Shown one piece after another: positions 8,725 to 16,997 of a stretch of DNA of 34,233 bases. Both the position numbers and the translations under genes were made by a program. The stretch is from Acidobacteriaceae bacterium (lineage in GTDB: Bacteria; Acidobacteriota; Terriglobia; Terriglobales; Acidobacteriaceae). The notes beneath the pieces were generated by a model. It was not told the DNA's origin. It saw only the letters and a list, made by a program, of their open reading frames with translations, and did not search any database. Every line of letters begins with the position of its first letter. Within the stretch, counting starts at the first letter, position 1. The stretch lies in contig PKXI01000234.1 in assembly GCA_003133425.1 (NCBI GenBank), positions 20,171 to 54,403 of the forward strand. Reading direction: 5' to 3'.

Positions 8725-9396
8725 TCACCGCGTCCCGTGCAGGATCGCTTCCATCGCCGGCCGCAAAAAGAGCAGGCTGAGGTAAAGCAGCGCGGCCCCT
8801 ATAGCAGCATTGTACTCGCGGTGCCTACGGTAGAGCTCAAATGAGAAGCTGCCGGCTGTGGCATCGGGAACCGGGTCGCTCCCTGAAGGTGAGTCCTTTT
8901 TTGATGGTTGCCTGGCAGGCGTTAAGCGAGGAATCAGCCTGGGAACGCTTCGGCAATAGGCGTCGAAGCCGGGGAATGTAGCGCGTAAAAAGCGTTCCTC
9001 CGAACCGATGACCGGAATGTAAATGACGCTAAAGCCAACAGCCAGCACCAGCGCTACCGCCCAACTGAGCAGGGCCAGCGCAAAACCTGCAGCGATCAAC
9101 ATTGAGCCAAGGTAAAGCGGGTTGCGGGTGTGCGCATATGGGCCGGTGACAGTGAGCTCTCGATTCTTCTTCACATAGCCGGCAGCATAAGCACGCAGCC
9201 ACACGCCAGGAAGCACCAGCGCAAGGCTCCAGACTACAGCGGCCGGACGGGGTGCGTGCCGCCAAAGGTCGAATACATAGAGAACCGCAGTCAAGAAGCC
9301 CAACGGTACGCGGATCCGGCGGGCCACTCGCTGCCAGCGGGCAATCCAATCCAATTGCGCCGGGCGAGAGTTTTGATTAGTGCTGTGGTCGGCCAT
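8725..9396 (-). CDS. Isoprenylcysteine carboxyl methyltransferase-like integral membrane protein
   Basis: Member of the ICMT/phospholipid-methyltransferase-like membrane family, which use S-adenosylmethionine. The bacterial substrate is unknown. The core motif GPYAHTRNPLYLG is followed by a transmembrane hairpin and EERFLRATFPGFDAYCRSVP, the usual family ending. Four to five hydrophobic segments are visible, including one near the C-terminus (AAIGAALLYLSLLFL). The linker around residues 165-190 is Ser/Pro/Asp-rich. Its ATG overlaps the waaC stop by one base (TGATG on the minus strand), so translation is probably coupled to the heptosyltransferase. Confidence 0.85.
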   Translation of the reverse strand: MADHSTNQNSRPAQLDWIARWQRVARRIRVPLGFLTAVLYVFDLWRHAPRPAAVVWSLALVLPGVWLRAYAAGYVKKNRELTVTGPYAHTRNPLYLGSMLIAAGFALALLSWAVALVLAVGFSVIYIPVIGSEERFLRATFPGFDAYCRSVPRLIPRLTPARQPSKKDSPSGSDPVPDATAGSFSFELYRRHREYNAAIGAALLYLSLLFLRPAMEAILHGTR

Positions 9397-10457
9397 CAGG
9401 CGTTCTCCTGTGTCAGCAGTTCGCTGGCGGCGCGTAACACATCATCGGGTTCAATGGTGAGCAATCCGACTTCCGGCTCAGGGAGACGCGTGTGATCGCG
9501 ACGGCTAAGGGGGCTACGAAGCACCTTGAATCTGGTTCCAAAAGGCCCGTTGCGACTAGGGTCGGTGGGTCCATAGATACCGACGACCGGCCGGCCTAGC
9601 GCGCAGGCTAGATGGAGCGGGCCCGTGTCGCCGGCAACGCACAAGGCGATGCGGCGGGTAAGGGCAATCAGTTGTTCCAGCGAAGTTGCGAGAGGAATGG
9701 CCGCGCCGCTCGTTCCCTGCACAATTACGTCGGCCATCGGCTCTTCGCCGGGGCCCGCGTTGATCAAGATGCGGAAGCCCCGCTCGATAAGCCCGCGGGC
9801 AACGGCCGCATAACGCTCGACCGGCCAACGCTTGGCGCCCCATCCCGCGCCGGGATTGATCAGTGCGACGGGGCGGGTTCCACTGGAAGCAAGCAATGCG
9901 TCACACCAGGCTTCAGCGGCTGTGTCGACGGGCAGCAAGGGCGCAAGAGCAGTGAGGGGATCGCCAGCCACCGCTGATGCCAGTTCCACGTCCTGCTCGA
10001 TTACGTGCGCGCCGCGAGTAGTAATGCGCTCGGTAAACAGCCAGCGCGCGGGGCCTTCGCGCGGCGCGGCCTCACCAATTAAACGTTGGCAGCCGGCCAG
10101 CCGGCCAACAACTGCTGAGCGTAGCGCACCCTGCAGATCGATGACCGCGTTATAGGGTACTGACCGAAGCTGGGTGCGCAGGGCTCTGATCTCATTGAGT
10201 GTCTTCATGCTCAATGGGCTTTGCCGCCAACCTTTGGTGGGGGCAAAGTAGATGCGGTCGACGAGGGGGCGCGTTGGTCCGAGGCTGGCGCTTCCAGGCG
10301 CACTTAGAAGGGCACGCCATCGCGGTTCGACAACCCAGTCAATTTCCCAGGCGGGATGCGCGTGGCGCAACGCCGTGACCGCAGGAAGCGCGTGGAGAAT
10401 GTCGCCCATGGCGCCGAGCCGGACCACAAGGAGGCGGAACTTTGACTGCGTGTGCAA
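9396..10457 (-). CDS. waaC: Lipopolysaccharide heptosyltransferase I
   Basis: GT9-family enzyme that transfers heptose to the Kdo of the lipopolysaccharide inner core at the inner face of the cytoplasmic membrane. The N-terminal Rossmann motif VRLGAMGDILHALPAV contains the expected Asp (D19), and WEIDWVVEPRW follows as in WaaC. The C-terminal half has NPGAGWGAKRWP and the nucleotide-sugar motif GDTGPLHLACALGRPVVGIYG. At 353 residues it is full length. The start used is TTG, and the Shine-Dalgarno match is weak. It shows that the organism makes a heptose-containing lipopolysaccharide. It is downstream of the ThyX-like gene (85-base gap) and coupled to the methyltransferase gene. Confidence 0.9.
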   Translation of the reverse strand: MHTQSKFRLLVVRLGAMGDILHALPAVTALRHAHPAWEIDWVVEPRWRALLSAPGSASLGPTRPLVDRIYFAPTKGWRQSPLSMKTLNEIRALRTQLRSVPYNAVIDLQGALRSAVVGRLAGCQRLIGEAAPREGPARWLFTERITTRGAHVIEQDVELASAVAGDPLTALAPLLPVDTAAEAWCDALLASSGTRPVALINPGAGWGAKRWPVERYAAVARGLIERGFRILINAGPGEEPMADVIVQGTSGAAIPLATSLEQLIALTRRIALCVAGDTGPLHLACALGRPVVGIYGPTDPSRNGPFGTRFKVLRSPLSRRDHTRLPEPEVGLLTIEPDDVLRAASELLTQENA

Positions 10458-10542
10458 ACTTTAATTTTCTCACAAGGATAGGCACGAGCCTAACGCCCCG
10501 AGGATTGGACGGATGGAAGCGCGCCGGGAGATTACCCCGCAG

Positions 10543-12162
10543 TTATCGCTGAAGCAAGTCGATCGGCTTTGTGAAGTCAGTTACGCGGATGTGCGCTGCG
10601 AGCGATGGGTGCTGACGCTGCAACACCAGAAACATCTCCCAGGCTACGCGGCGATAGCTGAAATGGCCCGCGGGACCGGAGCGCAATTCGGAGATGTACT
10701 GGGCCTCAGCGAAGTCCATCTTGAACAGGCTGCGAATGCGGGTGGCTAGCGGAAGCAGGTAAAGAGCGGACTGGGCAGCTTCCGGAGCCTGACTGGCTGC
10801 GATTTGGGCGCTGGCCCGATGGGCGGATTCGACGGCGGATTGGTAGTCGGCAAGGATACCGGCCTCGGCAAGAATGTCGGCATCGCCAGCGAGATCGCCT
10901 GAGCCGGGCGTTTCGTAGCCGTGTAGAGCGGTGAATGACTGGATGATCTGCGTACAACGGCGATGGCGGTGCATGTCGCGGAAGCCGCCGATGTCCATGA
11001 GAATGTCGAACCGAAGTGCTGCTCCTGCGTGAAAGGCGCGAAGTAATTCGTCATGCTTGCCGCGGTGGCGTATACCCAGCTCGATGATCTCCGAGACCTG
11101 AGAGCTTGGAAAACCGGTGAGCAGGTCGCGGATCTGACGGTAGGGGTGGTGACTCGCGGAGTAAAGAAGTGTCGCGGCCAGTTCCACTTCAAGGGTCTCG
11201 GAGCGCTCGACCAGATCCACCAATGGAGACTCGGCGATGGGTATCCCAGTAAGCAACTCTGCAGCGGCTTGCGCTAGCTCAGCGCGGGTCTGGATTTCGT
11301 AATCGCTGGGCTGGGCGTATTTGACCAGTGTTGGAGCGGTGCGGACCTCACGAGTGAGGAGCTGAGCAGCCTCGGCAGCGAGGGCAGAATCGGCTGCAGT
11401 AACTTTCTCGACAAAGGCTGCGGCCGATTGGGCGTTAACGTTCCAAGCGGGGCCAGTAGCAGCTTCGCGGAGCTTGATCCCAAGGTCGCGTACCTCGGCG
11501 ACCGGGTGGGAGAGCAGGCGGGAGACCTGGGTCTCGAGGGTGCGGGCGCTGACGATCTGGCCAAGTGAGGTGTTGGTGGCCAATGGGAGCAGGTAGCGGG
11601 CCACGTCGAAGGCACGGGCCTTTAGGGTGCGCTCGTAGGCTTCGGGCTTAAGGGATTCAGGGCAGGAGATTCGCTGACGCAGAAGATCGAGAACGGCCGC
11701 AGTGGTGCGCTGATAGGCGGCAAATAGATTCTCAACGGTCCCGGCGTAAAGCTGGGCCGAGCTCGAGTCCTCTCCAAAATCTGGAAAATACCAGCCGGAT
11801 TTGAGGAAGTTCTGGTAGCGGGTAGAGCGCTCCTGACCGTCCCAGCGCTGCTCGTCCACAAGCACGATGGCGGCCAGCAGGCTCAGGCGCTCGACGGCAA
11901 ATGCAATGTGAGCCAGGTCCGCAATCGAGCGGTGACCGTACTGAAAGTAAAAGGTATTAAGGAACTGCACCGCGCGCTGGGCACTGATTTCAGTGAGCGA
12001 CTCGCGCATCGAAAGAGCGGACCGGGAGTACTTGGCCATGGCGAAGGCCAGTACCTCGGGGTCGGCTCCGTGGACGGCAAAGACATCGGTTTGGTTCCGG
12101 GCACCGGGGGGGAGAAAAGTTTCACTGGACATTGAAGAGGTCTCGCGAACAGAATACGGCAT
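10543..12162 (-). CDS. Tandem ThyX-like (FAD-dependent thymidylate synthase family) protein
   Basis: A 539-residue protein made of two ThyX-type halves, whereas ordinary ThyX is about 220-300 residues and acts as a homotetramer. The first half (about 40-250) has YGHRSIADLAHIAFAVER, then QERSTRY (110-116) and a C-terminal ARYLLPLATNTSLGQIVSAR; the RHR part of the ThyX signature is lost. The second half (about 325-539) has IRHRGKHDELLRAFH and MHRHRRCTQ (397-405), so RHR is kept but Thr stands where the catalytic Ser is expected. YLLPLATRIRSLFKMDF echoes the first half. Whether it makes dTMP is uncertain. It is the first gene of the waaC run. An alternative ATG lies at 12132. Confidence 0.82.
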   Translation of the reverse strand: MPYSVRETSSMSSETFLPPGARNQTDVFAVHGADPEVLAFAMAKYSRSALSMRESLTEISAQRAVQFLNTFYFQYGHRSIADLAHIAFAVERLSLLAAIVLVDEQRWDGQERSTRYQNFLKSGWYFPDFGEDSSSAQLYAGTVENLFAAYQRTTAAVLDLLRQRISCPESLKPEAYERTLKARAFDVARYLLPLATNTSLGQIVSARTLETQVSRLLSHPVAEVRDLGIKLREAATGPAWNVNAQSAAAFVEKVTAADSALAAEAAQLLTREVRTAPTLVKYAQPSDYEIQTRAELAQAAAELLTGIPIAESPLVDLVERSETLEVELAATLLYSASHHPYRQIRDLLTGFPSSQVSEIIELGIRHRGKHDELLRAFHAGAALRFDILMDIGGFRDMHRHRRCTQIIQSFTALHGYETPGSGDLAGDADILAEAGILADYQSAVESAHRASAQIAASQAPEAAQSALYLLPLATRIRSLFKMDFAEAQYISELRSGPAGHFSYRRVAWEMFLVLQRQHPSLAAHIRVTDFTKPIDLLQR

Positions 12163-12254
12163 TGGGGTACGTTCACCGTTTTTCGACTCTCAGAAATCCT
12201 TCGGTCGGCGAAGCAACAGTAGAGCAGGGCCAACCGGACGCGCTGGAGTGGGCC

Positions 12255-13064
12255 ATGCAGGAGTTTCAGATACGTACGTCGCACAGGCCTCGGCCACTAC
12301 CTTCAGGCCGCTGGGCGATGACCCAGCGGTGGAACGATCTGCTGTTTGCTCACTGGCCAATTCCGGTGGCGAAAATGGCGGCGTTGTTACCCGAGTGGCT
12401 TGAAGTCGATACGTTTCAGGGATCGGCCTGGCTGGGCGTGGTGCCTTTCTGGCTGGACCGGATCAAGATCCGCGGGGTGCCTCCGATTCCAGGAGCGCGC
12501 AGCTTCCCGGATCTGAACCTGCGCACCTACGTCCGAGACCAATTTACCGGCACGCCAGGAGTGTATTGTTTTTCGCTGGATGCCAGCAATCTGCTGGCCG
12601 TGGCGGTTGCGCGCACCTACTATCATCTGCCGTACTACTGGTCTGAGATGCGGCTGGAACAGCGCTCAGAGCGGGAGTTTGCGTTCTACAGCAGGCGCCG
12701 GTTCTCGAGCAAACAGGTAATCTTCAACGCACGGTATCGGGGCCTGGGACCGAACAGCAGGTTGGCGGAAAATCGCAACGGGACGCTAGAAAGCTTCCTG
12801 ACTGAACGTTCCTGCCTATATAGCTCCAACCGGGCTGGGCAGCCTATCCGCGCCAATCTTCACTACGTTCCCTGGCCGCTTGAGGAGGCGGAGGCGGAGA
12901 TTGAGCGCAACGACCTGGCGACAGCGATCGGCCTTAACTTACCAAACATTGCTCCCGTACTGCACTATTCGCGGCGGCTGGCAGTTTACATATGGCCGAG
13001 AGAGCTGCTGCGTCCGGCGCTGGCGGCCCGGCCGGTCACGGTGGCCGCAACGCCTTCGGGATAA
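12255..13064 (+). CDS. DUF2071 (YqjF-like) family protein
   Basis: Function unknown; a soluble protein of about 269 residues. Family features seen are WAMTQRWNDLLFAHWPIPV near the N-terminus, LEVDTFQGSAWLGVVPFWL, PELN-like FPDLNLRTYV, then GVYCFSLDASNLLAVAVAR and a C-terminal half with HYVPWPLEEAEAEIERNDLA. I choose the ATG at 12255 (MQEFQIRTSHRPRPLP) because the family sequence begins there and GGAG lies 6 bases upstream. A longer frame from a TTG at 12132 would overlap the divergent ThyX-like gene and adds unrelated sequence. It stands alone and converges on the ARPP-1-like gene. Confidence 0.85.
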   Translation: MQEFQIRTSHRPRPLPSGRWAMTQRWNDLLFAHWPIPVAKMAALLPEWLEVDTFQGSAWLGVVPFWLDRIKIRGVPPIPGARSFPDLNLRTYVRDQFTGTPGVYCFSLDASNLLAVAVARTYYHLPYYWSEMRLEQRSEREFAFYSRRRFSSKQVIFNARYRGLGPNSRLAENRNGTLESFLTERSCLYSSNRAGQPIRANLHYVPWPLEEAEAEIERNDLATAIGLNLPNIAPVLHYSRRLAVYIWPRELLRPALAARPVTVAATPSG

Positions 13065-13098
13065 AAGGCGGGCGGTAGAGCTCGGCGTTGGGTGGATT

Positions 13099-13165
13099 CC
13101 CAGGTCTCAAAATCGAACCCTCGCACCGCCGCGAAGACCTGTCGCTGGGGCTGCCGAGACCTGGG
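13099..13165. repeat. 10-bp perfect inverted repeat between convergent genes
   Basis: CCCAGGTCTC (13099-13108) and GAGACCTGGG (13156-13165) are perfect complements separated by 47 bases, in the 126-bp gap between two converging genes. A further AGACCTG lies inside the loop (13135-13141). It could form a bidirectional stem, but there is no T-run, so I do not call it an intrinsic terminator. Confidence 0.55.
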
Positions 13166-13190
13166 GCACAGTCAGGTTGAGTAACAACAG

Positions 13191-14477
13191 TCAGCGATAG
13201 ATCTGCGGATGCTTGATGCCATGCTCCGGGGTGATTAGCTTCATCTTGCAGATGTGGACGTCGTAGCCGGTTCCAGGCAGCAGGGACTCGAGGACAAAGG
13301 TCTCGGTGCTCCCGGACTTGAGCTCGCGATAACGGTAGATGCCCACTTCGCCTTCGCTGGCTTCAGTGCCTCTCAAGGGCGCATCGAGAAAGTGCTGCGC
13401 ATCGGCGACTGATGGAGCAGAGTGGGTGTCGGCTGCTGTGAGGCTCTCGGCCGCGTAGGAGCGCACCAGTTTGGTCCAATAGCGGGAGAGAAGCTCGGTG
13501 TCGGCAAAGAGGTCGGCCCAGACAATCTCACCACGAACTGCGACAACGACGCCAACTGCGTGTTCCTGACGAAGCTGAGCCAGGACCTGGTCGCGCGCCT
13601 TCATTACCGGCGCAGCGGCCTCGTCGACTTTTTCGCTGACGGCGTTGGACTCCATCACTTTGGCATAGCTGGTGGTGCCGAGGGCGCGAGGTGAGGGCGG
13701 ATCATAGTGGACTCCGCCACCCATTGAGCTACCGCCCGATCCATCCATTGAAGTTGAAGCAGCGGGCGCGGCAGCCATCTGCATTGTGGAAATGGCTCCG
13801 TGTACCGAGTCCCATACCTGTTGCTGGTCCTTCTCGACCATGGCCCGCTCGCGTACGGTGGGCTGAACCATAAAGCCGTGCGCAGGCGCTTTCGCCGCGG
13901 CGCCGAATGTGGACGAACTCTCAGTCCAGCGGCCGGGCTCGATGCAGAAGACCGAAAGGTCGATTGGATCAGCGCCGACGGGCACGATGCGATCTTTGGC
14001 AATGACGCGATCCTGCTTGCCACCAGTTACGATTTCGCCGGCCAGCAACAATAGAGGCCTCTTGGAGTTGTTTACAAGAACAAGGGTGTTGACCTCGTCT
14101 CCACGCGAGGAATGATCTGAGGCGTCAGGATATCCATGGTAGCGATCATCGTGGAATTGAGGTGGGACATTGCTGTTCGGGACTGGACGCCTGGGGCGTA
14201 CAAGGCCCTGGACGCGGCCAGCCTCAGTGACTTCAACTTCTCCAGTTTTGATTCCTTCGTCAAGGGTAATAAACGCTGTTTCGCCTGATGCCCTGCTGGC
14301 GTTCCGAACAACAGGGAACAACAGCAAATTGCCGCTCTCGATGGGGGCCAGTACTCGGTAAGAACCATTGGCCGCTTCAGGCGGTCCACCGGCCGCTTTG
14401 ACTTGATTTCCCTGCTCATAAGCCGCCAGCGCAAGGACAAATGCCCCAGCCAGACCGAACCTGCCTAAATTCTTCAT
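13191..14477 (-). CDS. Exported ARPP-1-like domain protein
   Basis: Resembles the ARPP-1 domain family, whose biochemical role I do not know. The recognisable core is FITLDEGIKTGEVEVTEAG (69-87), LVLVNNSKRPLLLLAGEIV and GGKQDRVIAKDRIVPVGA leading to VFCIEPGRW (176-184). Unlike a plain cytoplasmic member, it starts with a hydrophobic signal-like stretch (GLAGAFVLALAAYEQ). A low-complexity Met/Ser/Gly/Ala insertion occupies about 230-262. The ATG has GGAGGA upstream. It is transcribed divergently from the sigma/anti-sigma pair, so the two could share a control region. Family assignment is by remembered motifs, not a profile search. Confidence 0.62.
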   Translation of the reverse strand: MKNLGRFGLAGAFVLALAAYEQGNQVKAAGGPPEAANGSYRVLAPIESGNLLLFPVVRNASRASGETAFITLDEGIKTGEVEVTEAGRVQGLVRPRRPVPNSNVPPQFHDDRYHGYPDASDHSSRGDEVNTLVLVNNSKRPLLLLAGEIVTGGKQDRVIAKDRIVPVGADPIDLSVFCIEPGRWTESSSTFGAAAKAPAHGFMVQPTVRERAMVEKDQQQVWDSVHGAISTMQMAAAPAASTSMDGSGGSSMGGGVHYDPPSPRALGTTSYAKVMESNAVSEKVDEAAAPVMKARDQVLAQLRQEHAVGVVVAVRGEIVWADLFADTELLSRYWTKLVRSYAAESLTAADTHSAPSVADAQHFLDAPLRGTEASEGEVGIYRYRELKSGSTETFVLESLLPGTGYDVHICKMKLITPEHGIKHPQIYR

Positions 14478-14601
14478 CGCTCTCCTCCGCCGGCTTGCGT
14501 AATTGTCGCCGGCCTTTGACTGGAGAACGGGGGGCCGTACGGTTCTTGCAGGATATTTTTGCGTGTGGTTTTGGCTTATCGTTTTCGCGTATTGTGGGGG
14601 C

Positions 14602-15537
14602 GTGGGGATAACGCCGGCACAATCCGTTGACGGCAGTGCGGGCGAGAGTATAGCTGGCCTGCCGGGTACGATTGACGGGTTTCTGCTCGAGGAGCTTTGG
14701 CAGGAGTGCGATGGAGCAAGCTGCGGGCTGGAGCGCGGCGAATTTAACGAGATCCTGCTGGACGTGGGAACGGTCCAAAACTACGGATTGGCGGAGGGGA
14801 CGACAGCTTCGCAGCAGCAACAGGCGACTTATTTTCGCGCCCTGAAGCTGGGCGATCTGGTGCTTGCGCGCGCCTGCGCGGCCGGGAACGAACGCGCATG
14901 GGAGTGCTTTGTTGCAAGATACCGGCAGCCATTGGTGCGCGCGGCGATTGCGATTACGGGCAGCGATACACTGGGGCGCGAACTGGCCGATCAACTTTAT
15001 GGCGAGCTCTTCGGGCTGTCGACGCGGGATAGAGAGAGACGATGCCCGCTGCAGTCGTACCGGGGTAGGGGGTCACTGATCGGCTGGCTTAGGACTACAC
15101 TTGCCCAGCGGCACGTGGATCATTTTCGACGCAGTCATCGGGAACAGCCGCTGGAGGAATATGACCCTCCGGTGCCGACTCACGAGGCCCAAAAGCCAGC
15201 AACCGACCTTACGCTGTTGGAGAAGGCTGTAGAAGGAGCCTTAAAGCGTTGCGATGCAGAAGAGCGGTTTGTGTTGGCTGCTTATTATCTGGATCAGCGA
15301 ACGCTGCTGCAGATTGCGAAGGTGCTCAACATTCACGAGGCGACGGCGAGCCGCAAGCTGAAGCGCGTGTGCCAGGACCTAAGAAAGCAAGTTCTGAAGA
15401 ATCTGCAAAGCTCGGGGCTGAGCAGGCGGGCGGCGGATGAGGCGCTTGGGGCCGACCCGCGCGACTTGGACCTGAATTTGAAAAAACTGCTGCAATATTC
15501 TCAGTCCGACGCGTTCCAAGAGAAGGCTGCACCATGA
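14602..15537 (+). CDS. ECF-type sigma-70 family factor
   Basis: RNA polymerase sigma factor. With the GTG start chosen here it is about 311 residues. The sigma region 2 part spans roughly residues 85-180 (ARACAAGNERAWECFVARYR, GRGSLIGWLRTTLAQRHVDH). Region 4 spans about 205-265 with an evident helix-turn-helix (RTLLQIAKVLNIHEATASRK). An Asp/Leu-rich C-terminal tail follows. The open frame extends to a TTG at 14503, but that adds a strongly hydrophobic stretch (VLAGYFCVWFWLIVFAY) untypical of sigma factors and probably reflects promoter DNA. The GTG at 14602 has only a G-rich upstream run, so the exact start is uncertain. Its TGA overlaps the anti-sigma ATG (ATGA). Confidence 0.8.
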   Translation: MGITPAQSVDGSAGESIAGLPGTIDGFLLEELWQECDGASCGLERGEFNEILLDVGTVQNYGLAEGTTASQQQQATYFRALKLGDLVLARACAAGNERAWECFVARYRQPLVRAAIAITGSDTLGRELADQLYGELFGLSTRDRERRCPLQSYRGRGSLIGWLRTTLAQRHVDHFRRSHREQPLEEYDPPVPTHEAQKPATDLTLLEKAVEGALKRCDAEERFVLAAYYLDQRTLLQIAKVLNIHEATASRKLKRVCQDLRKQVLKNLQSSGLSRRAADEALGADPRDLDLNLKKLLQYSQSDAFQEKAAP

Positions 15538-16694
15538 ATGCAAACTCCAAACTCGATGTTCACCCTGACGCGGAGATCCTAAACGCCTTTGCGGAACAGG
15601 CGCTTGAGGAACGGGAACGAGGCAAGATCGTTGCGCATCTTGCCGGTTGCAGCCGCTGCCGGCAGGTGGTTTACCTGGCGCAGGATGCGACCGCAGAGAT
15701 GGTACCGTCCGTCGTTACTCCAGATGTGCGTCTTGAAGGCCGGCGGGAATCGTGGTTCAGGAGTTGGCGTTTTGCCTTGGTCCCGGTTGCGGCTCTGGCC
15801 GCGATTGCTGCGCTGGCATACATTGTGCACGTTCAGCGCATTGGAACCGGTTCGGAGATGGCCAAGGTAACGCCTCAGGCCGCTCCACAAACTGCAGGGA
15901 GCAATTCTGCGGCCCCTGCGCAGGCGACAGGGGTTGCGGCGGCACCGGTTTTGGCGGAACCAGCACAGTCTGAGGCACGTGCGCGGAAGAAGGCGCCGGC
16001 GAGTGCGCAAGCTGCATCGTTGGGGCCTTCTTTTTCGGCCGCTATGGCCACCGCTTCTGGGGCAAACGAGCCGCTGAATGCAGTACGCGAAGAAGCCGCG
16101 ATGCCGCCGGGTGCGTCTGGGAGTGGAAATTCGGCTATGGGTTCAGGAGCTGAGTTGAAGCAGGCGCCGGCGGTGACGGCTTTGCAAAAGGAACAAGAGA
16201 GGGCTGCGGCTACTGCAGAAGTTCACGGCATATTCGCAAAGACGATGGCACAGGCGAGCGAGAATGAATCTGCAAAGCGTGAGGAGACGGACCGAATCGT
16301 AACGGCTACTGCACCGCAGTTCGATGCAAATGCTGCGCCGCCTGCAAGCTTCGAAACCGGCGCACGGCCAGGGGCGGGTGGAGTTTTTGCCGTCTACAAA
16401 GGTAAGGGGAGTGAGTTACCGAGTGGGCTAGCTATTGTGTCTACCGCTTCGTCGCCGCATCAAACATTGGCCATTGATAAGGCGGGCTCGGTGTTCGTGA
16501 GAGAAGACTCAGGAGGTCACTGGGATCGTGTTGCAAAGCAATGGACTGGACAGGCTGTTGCAGTGCGCATGCAAGCGGACTTGGGGGCCAATCGTTCCGC
16601 TAGCGCGCCATCTCCTGAAGCAGTCTTTGAACTCGTGAATGACCTGCGTCAGGTGTGGGTAAGTACGGATGGACGAATTTGGAAAGCAAAATAG
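15534..16694 (+). CDS. Zinc-finger anti-sigma factor with long Ala-rich periplasmic part
   Basis: Probable membrane-bound partner that holds the upstream sigma factor. The cytoplasmic zinc finger is H35-x3-C39-x2-C42 (IVAHLAGCSRCRQVVY), and a single membrane helix spans about 79-99 (RFALVPVAALAAIAALAYIV). The periplasmic region starts with a long Ala/Pro/Gln-rich linker (110-280). It ends in two Asp-box-like turns, VREDSGGHWDRV and VWVSTDGRIWKAK, as in BNR-repeat proteins. The fold suggests a sensor domain, which is inference. The ATG overlaps the sigma stop by four bases, so the pair is translationally coupled. Confidence 0.82.
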   Translation: MNANSKLDVHPDAEILNAFAEQALEERERGKIVAHLAGCSRCRQVVYLAQDATAEMVPSVVTPDVRLEGRRESWFRSWRFALVPVAALAAIAALAYIVHVQRIGTGSEMAKVTPQAAPQTAGSNSAAPAQATGVAAAPVLAEPAQSEARARKKAPASAQAASLGPSFSAAMATASGANEPLNAVREEAAMPPGASGSGNSAMGSGAELKQAPAVTALQKEQERAAATAEVHGIFAKTMAQASENESAKREETDRIVTATAPQFDANAAPPASFETGARPGAGGVFAVYKGKGSELPSGLAIVSTASSPHQTLAIDKAGSVFVREDSGGHWDRVAKQWTGQAVAVRMQADLGANRSASAPSPEAVFELVNDLRQVWVSTDGRIWKAK

Positions 16695-16997
16695 AGATAG
16701 GGTTGTTTTTTGGCAACCATTTAATGGCATGAATAGCACATGGATAGGGCGAACCCAAATTCGCCAACCAAAATAGATTTTCCCGTTTCGGACATGTTTT
16801 CTGGACTCCCGGCGATCGAACCAGCGACAGGCTATATCGCAAGCAGTTCCAACTGCAGAAAAGCAGTTTGTTTGCCGACATAGTACTCACATGGATTCAC
16901 ACGCAGTTGATTACGAACAAGCAGATCCAGGGTGCATGGAAGCGGCCGCCTTTTCGCGTGCTTTGAAGGATCGACTGAATTTAAGGGGGACATAAAG
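16695..16997. other. 303-bp spacer, no gene recognised
   Basis: Between the anti-sigma gene and the HDOD gene. A short inverted repeat GGTTG...CAACC lies just after the anti-sigma stop. A TCGAACC-containing stretch (about 16808-16830) recalls a tRNA T-arm in reverse but does not fold. AAGGGGG at 16983-16989 is the ribosome-binding site of the next gene. Confidence 0.4.

Noticed and set aside
16795..16835. tRNA gene or tRNA-derived attachment site on the minus strand
   Set aside because: A GGTTCGA-like T-loop is visible, but the flanking stem does not pair and no anticodon arm or acceptor stem can be built.
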